Assembly: GCA_934102215.1 (NCBI GenBank)
Contig: CAKOSH010000004.1
Span: 86,787-150,786 of the forward strand
Length of the DNA stretch: 64,000 nucleotides
DNA from: an uncultured Bacilli bacterium
GTDB taxonomy: Bacteria; Bacillota_I; Bacilli_A; RF39; UBA660
Reading direction: 5' to 3'
The notes under the pieces: model-generated
Databases searched by the model: none
The model's input: only the letters and a program-made list of their open reading frames with translations
What the model was told of the DNA's origin: nothing
Translations under genes and position numbers: made by a program
In this document: positions 7,776 through 16,222 of the stretch, piece after piece
Numbering within the stretch: position 1 is the first letter of the stretch
Layout of the letters: each line of letters starts with the position of its first letter

Positions 7776-8678
7776 TTATCTTATCCTTTCGATTACTCTT
7801 AATTTAGAACTTCTACTTCTATTATTATCATCAAGTTCCGTGTCACTTGGTGTTAATTTCACTATTTTACGAGCTCTAGCTTTTAGTTCTTCTGGAACAA
7901 CTGGTAACTTTCTAGTACTTTCATCATCACTACATAGTTCTTTAAATACATGAGCAACTATTTTATCTTCAAGTGAATGAAAACTTATTACTGAAAGTCT
8001 ACCTCCTACTTTAAGTAAATCAAACGCATCTTTTAGAGAGCCTTCTAATATATCAAGTTCATGATTAACTTCTATTCTTATTGCTTGAAATACTTTTCTA
8101 GCTGGATGACTCTTATTTCTATAACTAATTGGTACACTATTTTTAATAATTTCAACAAGTTCTAATGTTGTATTAATAGGTCTATTTTCTATTATTGATT
8201 TAGCTATGCTTTTAGAATATTTTTCTTCACCAAATCTATAGAATATATCAACTAGTTTATCATAACTATATTCATTCACAACTATTTTAGCATTTAGTGG
8301 ATTACTTTTATCCATTCTCATATCAAGTTCTGCATCTTTATGAAAACTAAATCCTCTTTCTGCTTCATCTAATTGTGGACTAGATACTCCAAGATCAAAC
8401 ATTATACCATCAACTTTTTCATTAATATAGTCTTTCATATTACAAAAGTTACTTTTTATAATTTTGAAATTACTACTTATCTTTGATAGTTTTTCTTTTG
8501 AATATTCTATTGCTTCAGCATCTTGATCAAAGGCGAAAAGAAACCCCTTTTCATTCAATCTCTTTAGTACTTCGCCTGAATGTCCTGCATACCCTAGAGT
8601 TGCATCAACATAAGTCCCGTCTTCATGAATATTCAGATAATTTATTACCTCATCTAATAATACACTTTTATGCTTCAT
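7776..8678 (-). CDS. rsmH: 16S rRNA (cytosine-1402 N4) methyltransferase RsmH (MraW)
   Basis: 300 residues, normal for the family. The start MKHKSVLLDEVINYL and the SAM-binding loop DATLGYAGHSGEVL are classic, followed by DLGVSSPQLDEAERGFSF and RAIR-type motif FQAIRIEVNHEL. The C-terminus SSKLRVIERI is also typical. N4-methylates C1402 in the decoding centre of 16S rRNA. Its first 11 bases overlap the end of mraZ, implying translational coupling. Confidence 0.95.
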   Translation of the reverse strand: MKHKSVLLDEVINYLNIHEDGTYVDATLGYAGHSGEVLKRLNEKGFLFAFDQDAEAIEYSKEKLSKISSNFKIIKSNFCNMKDYINEKVDGIMFDLGVSSPQLDEAERGFSFHKDAELDMRMDKSNPLNAKIVVNEYSYDKLVDIFYRFGEEKYSKSIAKSIIENRPINTTLELVEIIKNSVPISYRNKSHPARKVFQAIRIEVNHELDILEGSLKDAFDLLKVGGRLSVISFHSLEDKIVAHVFKELCSDDESTRKLPVVPEELKARARKIVKLTPSDTELDDNNRSRSSKLRVIERIR

Positions 8679-9105
8679 AATTCATATCGAAGATATCTTC
8701 AGCAATACTTGATAAATCTTCTTCATTCTCCTTCATGTATTTATTATAGTCTTCAAGACTCCATATTTCTAGTCGTTCAAGAGCGCCAATAATTACACAT
8801 TCCTTAGTAATATTGGCGTAATGAACCAACGGTGAGGTAATATTAATTCGACCTTGTTTATCGAATTCATTTAAAGAAGCGGAACCTATGAAAGACCTTT
8901 CAAATGCTCTTACATTTTTTCTAGTAAATTGTAGTGTGCTAAGTTTATTTACTATCTTTTCAAAGTTTGAAAGAGAATATACAAATAAACACTTATCAAG
9001 TCCTTTAGTGATAACGTATTTTTCACCAAGTTCATTTCTAAACTTAGATGGAATAATTAAACGTCCTTTTTCATCTAAATTATGATGAAATTCACCCATC
9101 AACAT
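8668..9105 (-). CDS. mraZ: Transcriptional regulator MraZ
   Basis: 145 residues from the chosen start MLMGEFHHNLDEKGR. Two SpoVT/AbrB-type repeats are visible, each with the hallmark Asp-x-x-Gly-Arg (DEKGRLIIPSKF near residue 11 and DKQGRINITSPL near residue 80). MraZ is a ring-forming DNA-binding protein that regulates its own division operon. I chose ATG 9103-9105, or the second Met at 9097-9099, because family members begin at MGEF and GGGGTG precedes it; a frame further upstream would run into the operator. Directly upstream are three 10-bp-spaced boxes that fit the MraZ operator. Confidence 0.93.
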   Translation of the reverse strand: MLMGEFHHNLDEKGRLIIPSKFRNELGEKYVITKGLDKCLFVYSLSNFEKIVNKLSTLQFTRKNVRAFERSFIGSASLNEFDKQGRINITSPLVHYANITKECVIIGALERLEIWSLEDYNKYMKENEEDLSSIAEDIFDMNYEA

Positions 9106-9118
9106 GATAAGAACACCC

Positions 9119-9144
9119 CACTTTCTACCACTTTGTTTCACTTC
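9119..9144 (-). promoter_or_regulatory. MraZ operator: three AAGTG boxes at exact 10-bp spacing
   Basis: Minus strand reads GAAGTG-N4-AAAGTG-N4-AAAGTG (boxes at 9139-9144, 9129-9134, 9119-9124). This matches the repeated AAAGTG boxes described for MraZ in Firmicutes and Mollicutes. It lies between the -10 and the start codon, suited to autoregulation. Confidence 0.85.
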
Positions 9145-9152
9145 TTACCATA

Positions 9153-9181
9153 ATCATACTATTTTTGTTCGCTTTTGTAAA
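9153..9181 (-). promoter_or_regulatory. Promoter of the mraZ-rsmH-ftsL-pbpB operon
   Basis: TTTACA (9176-9181), 17-bp spacer, TATGAT (9153-9158) on the minus strand, a good sigma-A promoter just upstream of the MraZ boxes. Confidence 0.75.
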
Positions 9182-9213
9182 GACCTGATGACAGAAAAAT
9201 TGTAAAATTTATG

Positions 9214-9247
9214 TAAAAAAAAGCAATATATTTCATTTCTATATTGC
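9214..9247 (-). terminator. Terminator of the hemW/ABC exporter operon
   Basis: An 8-bp stem GCAATATA/TATATTGC with a 9-base loop is followed on the minus strand by eight T. It separates this operon from the mraZ promoter and may also work weakly on the plus strand. Confidence 0.8.
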
Positions 9248-9278
9248 CTTTTCTAAAATATTTTATTTTTTAATTATT

Positions 9279-9692
9279 TTATAATTCTAGTCTTAACACA
9301 CTACCCTTTTCTCTTTCAATAAATTCAGTATCATAAAACATATAATATTTATTTCTAACATAATCATATCCTACACTTGTAGAATTAGAATAATTAACAA
9401 ATACATCATTTATATCATAAGGAATATTATATTTATTTAGTAATTTGATAACTCTATTAATATCACTTTCACTTGTATAAAATGATTTAAATATATCAAC
9501 AAAATAAATATTTTCATCAAACAAATGTTTAAATCTATCTAAATCCATATATCCATTATAAGCCTCTATATGCATAAGAACTGCATCATCTTTTCTATGA
9601 AGTATAAGTACAATGCAAGTAGATAAATCTCTAGTATATATAAATGAATTATCATTATTTACTATTCCATAATTATTAAGACCTACTAACAT
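9279..9692 (-). CDS. Hypothetical protein, operon partner of the ABC exporter (weakly CheD-like)
   Basis: 137 residues, no signal or membrane helix. The segment TRDLSTCIVLILHRKDDAVLMHIEAYNG (residues about 20-47, a Cys followed about 14 residues later by a His) faintly recalls the Cys/His site of CheD-type glutamine deamidases, but the rest is not convincing and no chemotaxis genes are present. The ATG (9690-9692) comes 2 bases after the stop of the exporter subunit gene, so it is surely cotranslated with it. A role connected to the exported substrate is possible. Function unknown. Confidence 0.6.
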   Translation of the reverse strand: MLVGLNNYGIVNNDNSFIYTRDLSTCIVLILHRKDDAVLMHIEAYNGYMDLDRFKHLFDENIYFVDIFKSFYTSESDINRVIKLLNKYNIPYDINDVFVNYSNSTSVGYDYVRNKYYMFYDTEFIEREKGSVLRLEL

Positions 9693-9694
9693 AT

Positions 9695-11464
9695 TTATTC
9701 CTCGTTTAACTCAAACTGACTATTATAAAGTTCATAATAATAACCTTTATTTTTTAATAGTTCATTATGTGTTCCACTTTCTAATATTTCACCATTCTTA
9801 ATAACAATTATTTTATCACTACTTATAATAGTTGAAAGTCTATGAGCTATAACTATAGATGTTCTATTTTTAGTAAGATTATTCATTGATTTATTAATTA
9901 TATATTCAAGTCTTGTATCAACATTAGAAGTTGCTTCATCAAGTATAAGTATTTCAGGATTACTTACAAGTGCTCTTGCGATAGTGAAAAGTTGTTTTTC
10001 ACCTGCTGACATATTATTAGTTTCTTCGTTAATTACAAAGTTAATTCCACCTGGAAGTCCATCTATCATATGAAGTATTTTTGACTTAGATAATATTTTA
10101 TGAAGTTTATCATCATCAATCTTGTTATCAAATACGATATTTTCTTTAATAGTACCTTCAAATAACCATGTATCTTGAAGTACCATACCTATTTTTTTTC
10201 TATACTCATTAAAATCTATATTTCTTATATCTACTCCATCTATAAGAATTTGTCCATCATAATGTTTATGGAAATTCATAAGTAAGTTAACTATCGTTGT
10301 TTTACCAGCACCTGTTTTACCAACGAGTGCAATCTTTTCGCCTTTGTTTATTTTTAAATTAAAATTATTTAATACTTTTTTACCTTCAACATATCCAAAT
10401 GTTACATTTTTAAATTCTATTGAATTATTGAATGTAAATTCTTTTATAGTACCATTTTCTTCTTCAGGTAAATCTAATATTTCATTAATTCTATCTACTG
10501 AAGCAATAGCCATTTGAAGATTCGCTATTACTTGCGCGATAACATTCATTGGTCTATTAAAGTCTTTCATATATTGTATAAATGATTGTATAGCACCAAG
10601 TCTCATATTACCCTTTATTACACTTATACTACCTATATACACAATAACTATATAATTTAAATTACCTATCATTTTATTAAATGGAACAGCAAGACTACTA
10701 TAAAAACTACTTTTAAATCCATAATCAGCAAGTTCACTACTTACTTTATCAAATCTCTTATTAAAATATTTTTCTTTATTAAATGATTTAATAACATCAT
10801 TATTAGTAACACTTTCTTCTACAAAAGAGTTAACATTGCCTATTGCACTTTGATTAAGTTCAAAATATTTTTGAGTTCTTTTTACTACAAATGATAATAA
10901 GAAATACGTTATAGGAACTGCAACTATAGTAAGTAATGCAAGTTTGACATCAAGAACAAACATCATTATGATAACACCTATTATTAATGAAACATTATAT
11001 ACAAGTTCAGGTATTATTTCTGTAATATTATCAGTAAGTCTTTCTACATCATTAGTTATTTTACTTATGATATCTCCTTTTTTCATACCATCAATTGTAC
11101 GTAGTTTAGTAACATTTATTTTATCAATTAACTTACGTCTTAAATCATATCCTATTTCTTGACCTACTTTACTAGATAAATAACTTTTCATATATGTACA
11201 TACTGCATCAATAATATAACATGAAAGTACTATCAAAAGTATCTTAACTATATATGGAATATTAAAATCAGTATTAAGTTTTAATGATTCATATAAACTA
11301 TCAGTCGCATAACCAAGAAAATATGGTGCAAGTGAACTAAATATAGCCGCAAGTAAGCAAAATAATATTATAAGTATATAAGTATTTTTGTATCCTTTAG
11401 TAATGCTAATAGTTTTAACAATCATTTCTTTAAATGTAGGTGCTTTCTTTTCATTCTTTTTCAT
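9695..11464 (-). CDS. ABC exporter subunit with canonical ATPase site (heterodimer partner B)
   Basis: 589 residues: six-helix transmembrane domain (about 30-320) fused to a nucleotide-binding domain. Walker A GKTGAGKTT, signature NMSAGEKQ (Ser-Ala-Gly-Glu instead of SGGQ), Walker B ILILDEATSNVD with the catalytic Glu, and H-loop AHRLS. Together with the overlapping upstream gene it makes a heterodimeric exporter of the LmrCD/YheHI/TM287-288 type: here the Walker B Glu is intact while the signature is degenerate, and the partner shows the reverse. Substrate unknown (drugs, lipids or peptides in relatives). The 4-base overlap with the partner indicates coupled translation and equal amounts. 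Confidence 0.88.
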   Translation of the reverse strand: MKKNEKKAPTFKEMIVKTISITKGYKNTYILIILFCLLAAIFSSLAPYFLGYATDSLYESLKLNTDFNIPYIVKILLIVLSCYIIDAVCTYMKSYLSSKVGQEIGYDLRRKLIDKINVTKLRTIDGMKKGDIISKITNDVERLTDNITEIIPELVYNVSLIIGVIIMMFVLDVKLALLTIVAVPITYFLLSFVVKRTQKYFELNQSAIGNVNSFVEESVTNNDVIKSFNKEKYFNKRFDKVSSELADYGFKSSFYSSLAVPFNKMIGNLNYIVIVYIGSISVIKGNMRLGAIQSFIQYMKDFNRPMNVIAQVIANLQMAIASVDRINEILDLPEEENGTIKEFTFNNSIEFKNVTFGYVEGKKVLNNFNLKINKGEKIALVGKTGAGKTTIVNLLMNFHKHYDGQILIDGVDIRNIDFNEYRKKIGMVLQDTWLFEGTIKENIVFDNKIDDDKLHKILSKSKILHMIDGLPGGINFVINEETNNMSAGEKQLFTIARALVSNPEILILDEATSNVDTRLEYIINKSMNNLTKNRTSIVIAHRLSTIISSDKIIVIKNGEILESGTHNELLKNKGYYYELYNSQFELNEE

Positions 11465-13173
11465 GATAACACCTCTCTTTTTTGTGATTCAATAAATTCT
11501 CTAAATACTTTACTATTATTAGAAAGTTCTTCATAGTTACCAATACTTTCTACTTTACCTTCATCTATAACTATAATTTTATTACTATCTTTAATAGTAC
11601 CCACTCTTTGAGTAACTAAGATAACCATTTTATCACTATAGTTTTTAGCTATAGATTCTCTTATCTTTTTGTCTGTTATATAATCTACTGCTGAAAATGA
11701 ATCATCAAAAAGTAAACATTCTCCACCACTTAAAAGTGCTCTTGCAATAGACATTCTTTGTTTTTGACCACCACTTAAGTTGACTGCTGATTGTTCAACT
11801 TTAAAGTCATATCCTTCAGCATTTTTATCAATAAAATCTTTAATTTCAGCATCTTCCATAACTGAATCTAATACATTTTTATTAACTTTTTTATCGAAAA
11901 CTAAATTTTCACGAATAGATCCCTTAAATAATAATGTTTTTTGAGGAGTATACGCAAATATATTTCTAAGTGATTCAATATCATACTCACTTATATTTAT
12001 ACCATTAATAAGTATTTCTCCACTTGTCGCATCTATATGTCTAAGTAGTAAATTGATAATAGTTGTTTTACCTGAAGCACTAGATCCAATTATACCAACA
12101 TTTTCTCCTTTTTCTATTCTAAATGATATATTGCGAAGTACATCTTCTTTAGCTTTATCATATCTAAAACATACATTTTTAAATTCAATACTTTCTAAAT
12201 TAGTAAGTTTTATTTTACCAGTATTTTCAATACTTATATTAGTCATAAGTACTTCATTTATTCTTTTAAATGATACTACTACTCTTGGTATATTAAGTAT
12301 TATAACAAGTAACATAGAGAAACTCATAAGTACAGTAGCCATATATTGAATAAATGCCATCATAGACCCTATTTCAACACTACCTACCCTTATATAATCA
12401 ATTGATACATATATTATTATAATAGTTGCTATATCAATAATAAGTACCATTAAAGGCTGTATCAAATATAATATCTTATTTAAGAATATATTTAATTTCA
12501 TGTTTTCAGTATTAACTTTATCAAATCTTTTCTTAAAATAATTTTGTTTATTAAATGCCTTAATAACACGAAGTCCACCAAGTATTTCTCTTGATGATGC
12601 ATTAAGTTTATCAAGTAACTTTTGCAATATTTCAAATTTAGGAAACACAAGTATAAATATAGTTATTAAACATATAAGAAGTATTATAACTGCATACATA
12701 ACAATAGGTGCAAGAGATGGAGCAGTTTTATATCCCATGATAGCCGCCCCTATTCCCATAATAGGTGCAAATATAATAAGCCTTAAACCAAAAGAAAAAG
12801 TACTTGTAATATTACTTACATTATTAGTACTTCTTGTTATTAAAGTAGAAGCACCAAATTTATCAATTTCTCTTTTACTAAAACTATTAATCTTAGTATA
12901 TAATTCACGTCTTATCTTATAACCTAACTTATTAGAAAACTTAGCCGTACTATAAACAACAAGTACATGTGATATTAAACATATAATTGTTGTAATAAGC
13001 ATAACTATAGCTTCTTTCGTAATAAAACTAATATCACCACTACTAATACCAACATCAATAATTTTACTCATAAGAGTTGGTAAATATAATTCACAAAATA
13101 CTTGAGAAATAGAAAATATAATCATAATAAATATATATTTCTTAAGACTTCCCATTAATTTAAATATTTTCAT
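11461..13173 (-). CDS. ABC exporter subunit with degenerate ATPase site (heterodimer partner A)
   Basis: 570 residues from ATG 13171-13173, chosen because AAAGGG sits 6 bases upstream; a TTG start 15 bases earlier is less likely. Six transmembrane helices, then a nucleotide-binding domain with Walker A GSSASGKTT, canonical signature NLSGGQKQ, but Walker B CLLFDDSFSAVD, in which Asp replaces the catalytic Glu, and TQRVG in place of the H-loop His. This is the usual degenerate half of heterodimeric exporters. Lies directly after hemW and overlaps its partner by 4 bases. Confidence 0.88.
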   Translation of the reverse strand: MKIFKLMGSLKKYIFIMIIFSISQVFCELYLPTLMSKIIDVGISSGDISFITKEAIVMLITTIICLISHVLVVYSTAKFSNKLGYKIRRELYTKINSFSKREIDKFGASTLITRSTNNVSNITSTFSFGLRLIIFAPIMGIGAAIMGYKTAPSLAPIVMYAVIILLICLITIFILVFPKFEILQKLLDKLNASSREILGGLRVIKAFNKQNYFKKRFDKVNTENMKLNIFLNKILYLIQPLMVLIIDIATIIIIYVSIDYIRVGSVEIGSMMAFIQYMATVLMSFSMLLVIILNIPRVVVSFKRINEVLMTNISIENTGKIKLTNLESIEFKNVCFRYDKAKEDVLRNISFRIEKGENVGIIGSSASGKTTIINLLLRHIDATSGEILINGINISEYDIESLRNIFAYTPQKTLLFKGSIRENLVFDKKVNKNVLDSVMEDAEIKDFIDKNAEGYDFKVEQSAVNLSGGQKQRMSIARALLSGGECLLFDDSFSAVDYITDKKIRESIAKNYSDKMVILVTQRVGTIKDSNKIIVIDEGKVESIGNYEELSNNSKVFREFIESQKREVLS

Positions 13174-13188
13174 TATAAACCCTTTCAA

Positions 13189-14271
13189 TCAAATTATCAT
13201 ATTAATTATTTCATTCATTACATATATCTTATCTTCAGGTATATATAACATATCATCTTTATATATGACATATCCTTTTTTAATAACTTCTTCAAATTTA
13301 AATACTTTAAATATATTTCTTTTAAACTTTTCATGAAAATGTGTAACAGATATACCATCTAACTTACGTAATCCTAGTATTACTTCATTTTCCATTTCTT
13401 CTATACTTGATACAAGTAATTCATTAAGTCTATAATCACTATGTAAATACTTACTCATATTTCTAGTATTTTCATATCTCATTTCATTAATATAACCATG
13501 CGCACCAAGTCCAAATCCATAATATTCTTCATTATTCCAATAAATTAAATTATGCACACTTTCATATCCAGGAAAAGCAAAATTACTAACTTCATAATGA
13601 TGAAAACCACATTTCTTAAGTTTTTTACATATATATTTATATGAATTAAAATCAACTTGTTCACTTATAGGTTTAGTTTTTTCATTATAAAGCATAGTGT
13701 GTTCTTCAATAATAAGTGAATATGTACTTATATGAGGAACACCTAATTTAATCATATTCTTAACATCACTCTTAAAAACATGACTTGTATCTTTAATAGT
13801 CGCATATATTAAATCAACATTAATATTATTAAATCCATATTTTTTAACAAGTGAAATATTATTAAATATTTCTTTCTTATTATGATTTCTATTTAGATAT
13901 TTAAGTTTATCTTTATTAAAACTCTCTACTCCAATACTAATTCTACTCACATGATTATCTTTTAATATAGTAAGTAATTCATCATTAATATCATCTATAT
14001 TGCATTCAAATGTAAATTCAGCATCACTAGATATTTTAAGTTTATTAATGATTCTAAATAATTTATTTAAGCTATCAGTATCAAGTGATGATGGAGTTCC
14101 TCCTCCTACATATATAGTTTTTACAGTATCACCTTCATAATACATATCTATTTCTTTTTCTAAATAATCTAAATATATATTTGAAAGTTCTTTGTTATAA
14201 TACATCTTGCAAAAATCACAATAAGAACAAATATTCTTACAGAATGGAATATGTATATATACACCTCTCAT
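13189..14271 (-). CDS. hemW: Radical SAM protein HemW (heme chaperone, coproporphyrinogen oxidase-like)
   Basis: 360 residues from ATG 14269-14271, chosen over an upstream start because GAGGT lies about 8 bases before it and HemW proteins begin at YIHIPFC. The cluster motif CKNICSYCDFC (Cys-x3-Cys-x2-Cys near residues 11-18) binds the 4Fe-4S cluster, followed by YVGGGTPSSL and RISIGVES. These fit HemW, a heme-binding chaperone often misnamed HemN, rather than a true oxygen-independent coproporphyrinogen oxidase. First gene of the unit with the ABC exporter. Confidence 0.85.
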   Translation of the reverse strand: MRGVYIHIPFCKNICSYCDFCKMYYNKELSNIYLDYLEKEIDMYYEGDTVKTIYVGGGTPSSLDTDSLNKLFRIINKLKISSDAEFTFECNIDDINDELLTILKDNHVSRISIGVESFNKDKLKYLNRNHNKKEIFNNISLVKKYGFNNINVDLIYATIKDTSHVFKSDVKNMIKLGVPHISTYSLIIEEHTMLYNEKTKPISEQVDFNSYKYICKKLKKCGFHHYEVSNFAFPGYESVHNLIYWNNEEYYGFGLGAHGYINEMRYENTRNMSKYLHSDYRLNELLVSSIEEMENEVILGLRKLDGISVTHFHEKFKRNIFKVFKFEEVIKKGYVIYKDDMLYIPEDKIYVMNEIINMII

Positions 14272-14310
14272 AATTATTACCTCACACATATTGTATCAAA
14301 TTTATATTCA

Positions 14311-14340
14311 AAATAAAAGATAATCGAGTTAAGATTATCT
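14311..14340 (-). terminator. Terminator after the toxN remnant
   Basis: Minus strand stem AGATAATC/GATTATCT with a 7-base loop followed by TTTATTTTG, just beyond the toxN stop. Confidence 0.75.
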
Positions 14341-14352
14341 AAATGTATGTTT

Positions 14353-14754
14353 TCACCTATTATATTCTTTGCATTTTTCTTCTAGCAATTTAAAATCACA
14401 GCATCTTTTTGAAATTCGTATATCTAAAGTTTTACTAATATAACCATTATATATTTTTTCGGATCTTTTATATATTTTTACACTATTACGATTTAACCAA
14501 TATACTTGTTTTTTTAACATGGTAATATATTTTTGTTCACTAGTCGTAAAACAAGTTTTATTTAAATCTAATTTTATAATATTGTTATCCGTAACAGGCA
14601 ACATATTATTAAAATTAATAGCACCTAATTTTCCACCATCTATTTTCAAAAAATCTAACGTTGGCTTCATAACTAAATGCTTACTTTTAGGACTAGATAA
14701 TGGTGCGAAATATTTACATATGCCTATTTCAAATAAAACTCCAACAAATTGCAC
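14353..14754 (-). pseudogene. toxN: ToxN/AbiQ-family type III toxin, 5'-truncated
   Basis: 133 residues readable from a GTG at 14752-14754. The sequence FVGVLFEIGICKYFAPLSSPK, a central MLPVTDNNIIKLDLN, KQVYWLNRN and the end FKLLEEKCKEYN align along the whole C-terminal four fifths of the ToxN endoribonuclease family (usually about 165-175 residues). The first 34-35 residues, normally before FVGVLFE and including conserved Tyr/Lys positions, are missing: the frame is closed by a stop only eight codons upstream, inside the terminator hairpin. No ribosome site precedes the GTG. The simplest reading is a deletion joining the antitoxin terminator to the middle of toxN, leaving a dead toxin. Its repeat-RNA antitoxin lies directly upstream. 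Confidence 0.8.
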
Positions 14755-14759
14755 AATAA

Positions 14760-14781
14760 AACTAGAGTAAGTTCTCTAGTT
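14760..14781 (-). terminator. Hairpin terminator between antitoxin repeats and toxN
   Basis: Perfect 8-bp stem AACTAGAG/CTCTAGTT with a 6-base loop followed by TTATT on the minus strand. Type III loci have such an attenuator here, limiting toxin relative to antitoxin. Confidence 0.75.
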
Positions 14782-14783
14782 TC

Positions 14784-14898
14784 TTTTTTAGTCTCCTGTT
14801 TTGGCCGGAATCACCGCTTTTTTAGTTTCCTGTTCTTGAATGGCCGGAATCGCACGCTTTTTTAGTTTCCTGGTATGGCCGGAATCGCCGCTTTTTTA
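14784..14898 (-). ncRNA. toxI: ToxI-like RNA antitoxin repeat array
   Basis: Three tandem repeats with periods 34, 40 and 34 bp plus a closing A run. On the minus strand each unit has AAAAAAGCG..GATTCCGGCC followed by CAGGARACT. The GC-rich core with flanking A runs is the look of type III antitoxin RNAs, in which the toxin cuts in the A-rich linkers and stays bound to the folded units. The middle unit has a 6-base insertion. Its place just upstream of the toxN-like frame with a hairpin between fixes the assignment. Confidence 0.8.
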
Positions 14899-14904
14899 AT
14901 GTCA

Positions 14905-14930
14905 TTGATGACACTATTATTATATGTGAA
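14905..14930 (-). promoter_or_regulatory. Possible promoter/dyad of the ToxI array
   Basis: TATAAT lies on the minus strand at about 14920, with no strong -35, followed by the perfect dyad TGTCAT-CA-ATGACA just before the first repeat. Either an operator or a 5' hairpin. Confidence 0.4.
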
Positions 14931-15055
14931 AAAACTTACATTAACCACATATGTGTACATACTATAGCATATTTTTTTAAAAAAATCTACACTTTTATTA
15001 CTTTTTATTACATTTTTGTAATTTTAATTCCTTTTTTTCAATATTAATCGAATAA

Positions 15056-15625
15056 TTATCTTTTAACAATTTCAAGTGTTTTAACACGTTTAAAATCTTC
15101 AAGTATCTTCGCATCAAAAGAAGTTCTTTCAATATAGGAATTATACCCTCTTTTATGAGACCAAGATCCATCAACATTTTGTCTTAAAAAATGAAAGTCA
15201 TCAATAGATTTTAAAAATGATATTTTATATCCATTATGACTATTACATTCATCAGTATCTGTTTCATAATAATCAATACCTAAAAAATCTAAATCACTTC
15301 TTAAATTGTCATAACAAATAGCTATATCATTGGAATATTCTTTTCCACTTAAGAAACCAATATCATGTGGAAATTCATGTTTACCTTTTGAATAATATGC
15401 TCTTACAAACGCTTTAGGTGTTGGTAACATTAAAGCATAACAATAACAATTACCTTCACTATATAAATTCCATCTATAATCTTTTTCAAAAGAAGGATTT
15501 TCTTTACATAATCTAGTATACTCCCTTAAAAATTCTCTATATGCCTTAAGTAAATCAAGTTCACTCATGTATTCAAAAGTAAACACTTTACTATAAAATT
15601 CAATTAATTTTAAATATTTTTCCAT
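15056..15625 (-). CDS. Papain-like Cys/His family protein, copy 4 of a tandem array
   Basis: 189 residues, no signal peptide seen. The family signature is complete: GNCYCYALMLPTP (Cys near residue 50), a middle RSDLDFLGIDYYE, GYKISF, then DFHFLRQNVDGSWSHKRGY (His) and a C-terminal VKTLEIVKR. A Cys in NCYxYAL and a His in the WSHK motif suggest a papain-like fold, comparable in style to NlpC/P60-type hydrolases and some polymorphic toxin domains; activity is not shown. Last gene of the array, 9 bases after copy 3. Function unknown. Confidence 0.65.
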   Translation of the reverse strand: MEKYLKLIEFYSKVFTFEYMSELDLLKAYREFLREYTRLCKENPSFEKDYRWNLYSEGNCYCYALMLPTPKAFVRAYYSKGKHEFPHDIGFLSGKEYSNDIAICYDNLRSDLDFLGIDYYETDTDECNSHNGYKISFLKSIDDFHFLRQNVDGSWSHKRGYNSYIERTSFDAKILEDFKRVKTLEIVKR

Positions 15626-15634
15626 AAACTACCT

Positions 15635-16222
15635 CTATCTTGGCTTCACTATTTCATAAGTCTTAACATAATCATAATCTCTATCTAATATAATTGGTAA
15701 TGTTTTTAATCTTATTATTTCATTACGATATCCTTTTTTATGAGACCACGTACTATCACTATTTTCTCTTACAAAATGAAAATCATAGTAAGACCTAAAT
15801 AATGCTATTTTATATCCTCCATGTATATTTTTACTATCAGGTTCGCACTCATAGAATTCAATATTTAAACATCTTAAATCACTTTCTAAAGCTCTTATTA
15901 TACTTTTTCTATCATTAGAATATGGAAGTCCACTTATAAATCCTACATTATGTCTTAAAGTTCTACTGCAACTTTCAAAATATTTTTTCCCTATTATTCT
16001 TGGAGTATTAAATCCCATCGCGTAGCAGTAGCAATTACCATTCTTATAATCATCTTTATCTTCTATAAAAGATGGATTATTAAAACTAATTTTCATACTT
16101 AATTTTAAATATTCACGATATATCTTTAATACTTCACATTCACTAAGTTTTTCATCACTTTTAAGTCTTAAATATAGTTTTAACATATCATTATAAGTTT
16201 TTAATAATTCACTTTTATTCAT
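15635..16222 (-). CDS. Papain-like Cys/His family protein, copy 3 of a tandem array
   Basis: 195 residues with the same plan: helical N-terminus (KIYREYLKLSMKISFNNPSF), GNCYCYAMGF, ESDLRCLNIEFYE, GGYKIAL, DFHFVRENSDSTWSHKKGY, and the ending YVKTYEIVKP. Its N-terminal half is closest to copy 1 (both have LKLSMK.SFNNPSF), so the array may have grown by duplication of pairs. The first 4 bases overlap copy 2 (ATGA). Cytoplasmic as far as can be seen; function unknown. Confidence 0.65.
   Translation of the reverse strand: MNKSELLKTYNDMLKLYLRLKSDEKLSECEVLKIYREYLKLSMKISFNNPSFIEDKDDYKNGNCYCYAMGFNTPRIIGKKYFESCSRTLRHNVGFISGLPYSNDRKSIIRALESDLRCLNIEFYECEPDSKNIHGGYKIALFRSYYDFHFVRENSDSTWSHKKGYRNEIIRLKTLPIILDRDYDYVKTYEIVKPR

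Noticed and set aside
14784..14898. CRISPR-like short repeats
   Set aside because: The units are contiguous, with no unique spacers, there are no cas genes, and the neighbour is a ToxN-like frame. Read as a ToxI array instead.
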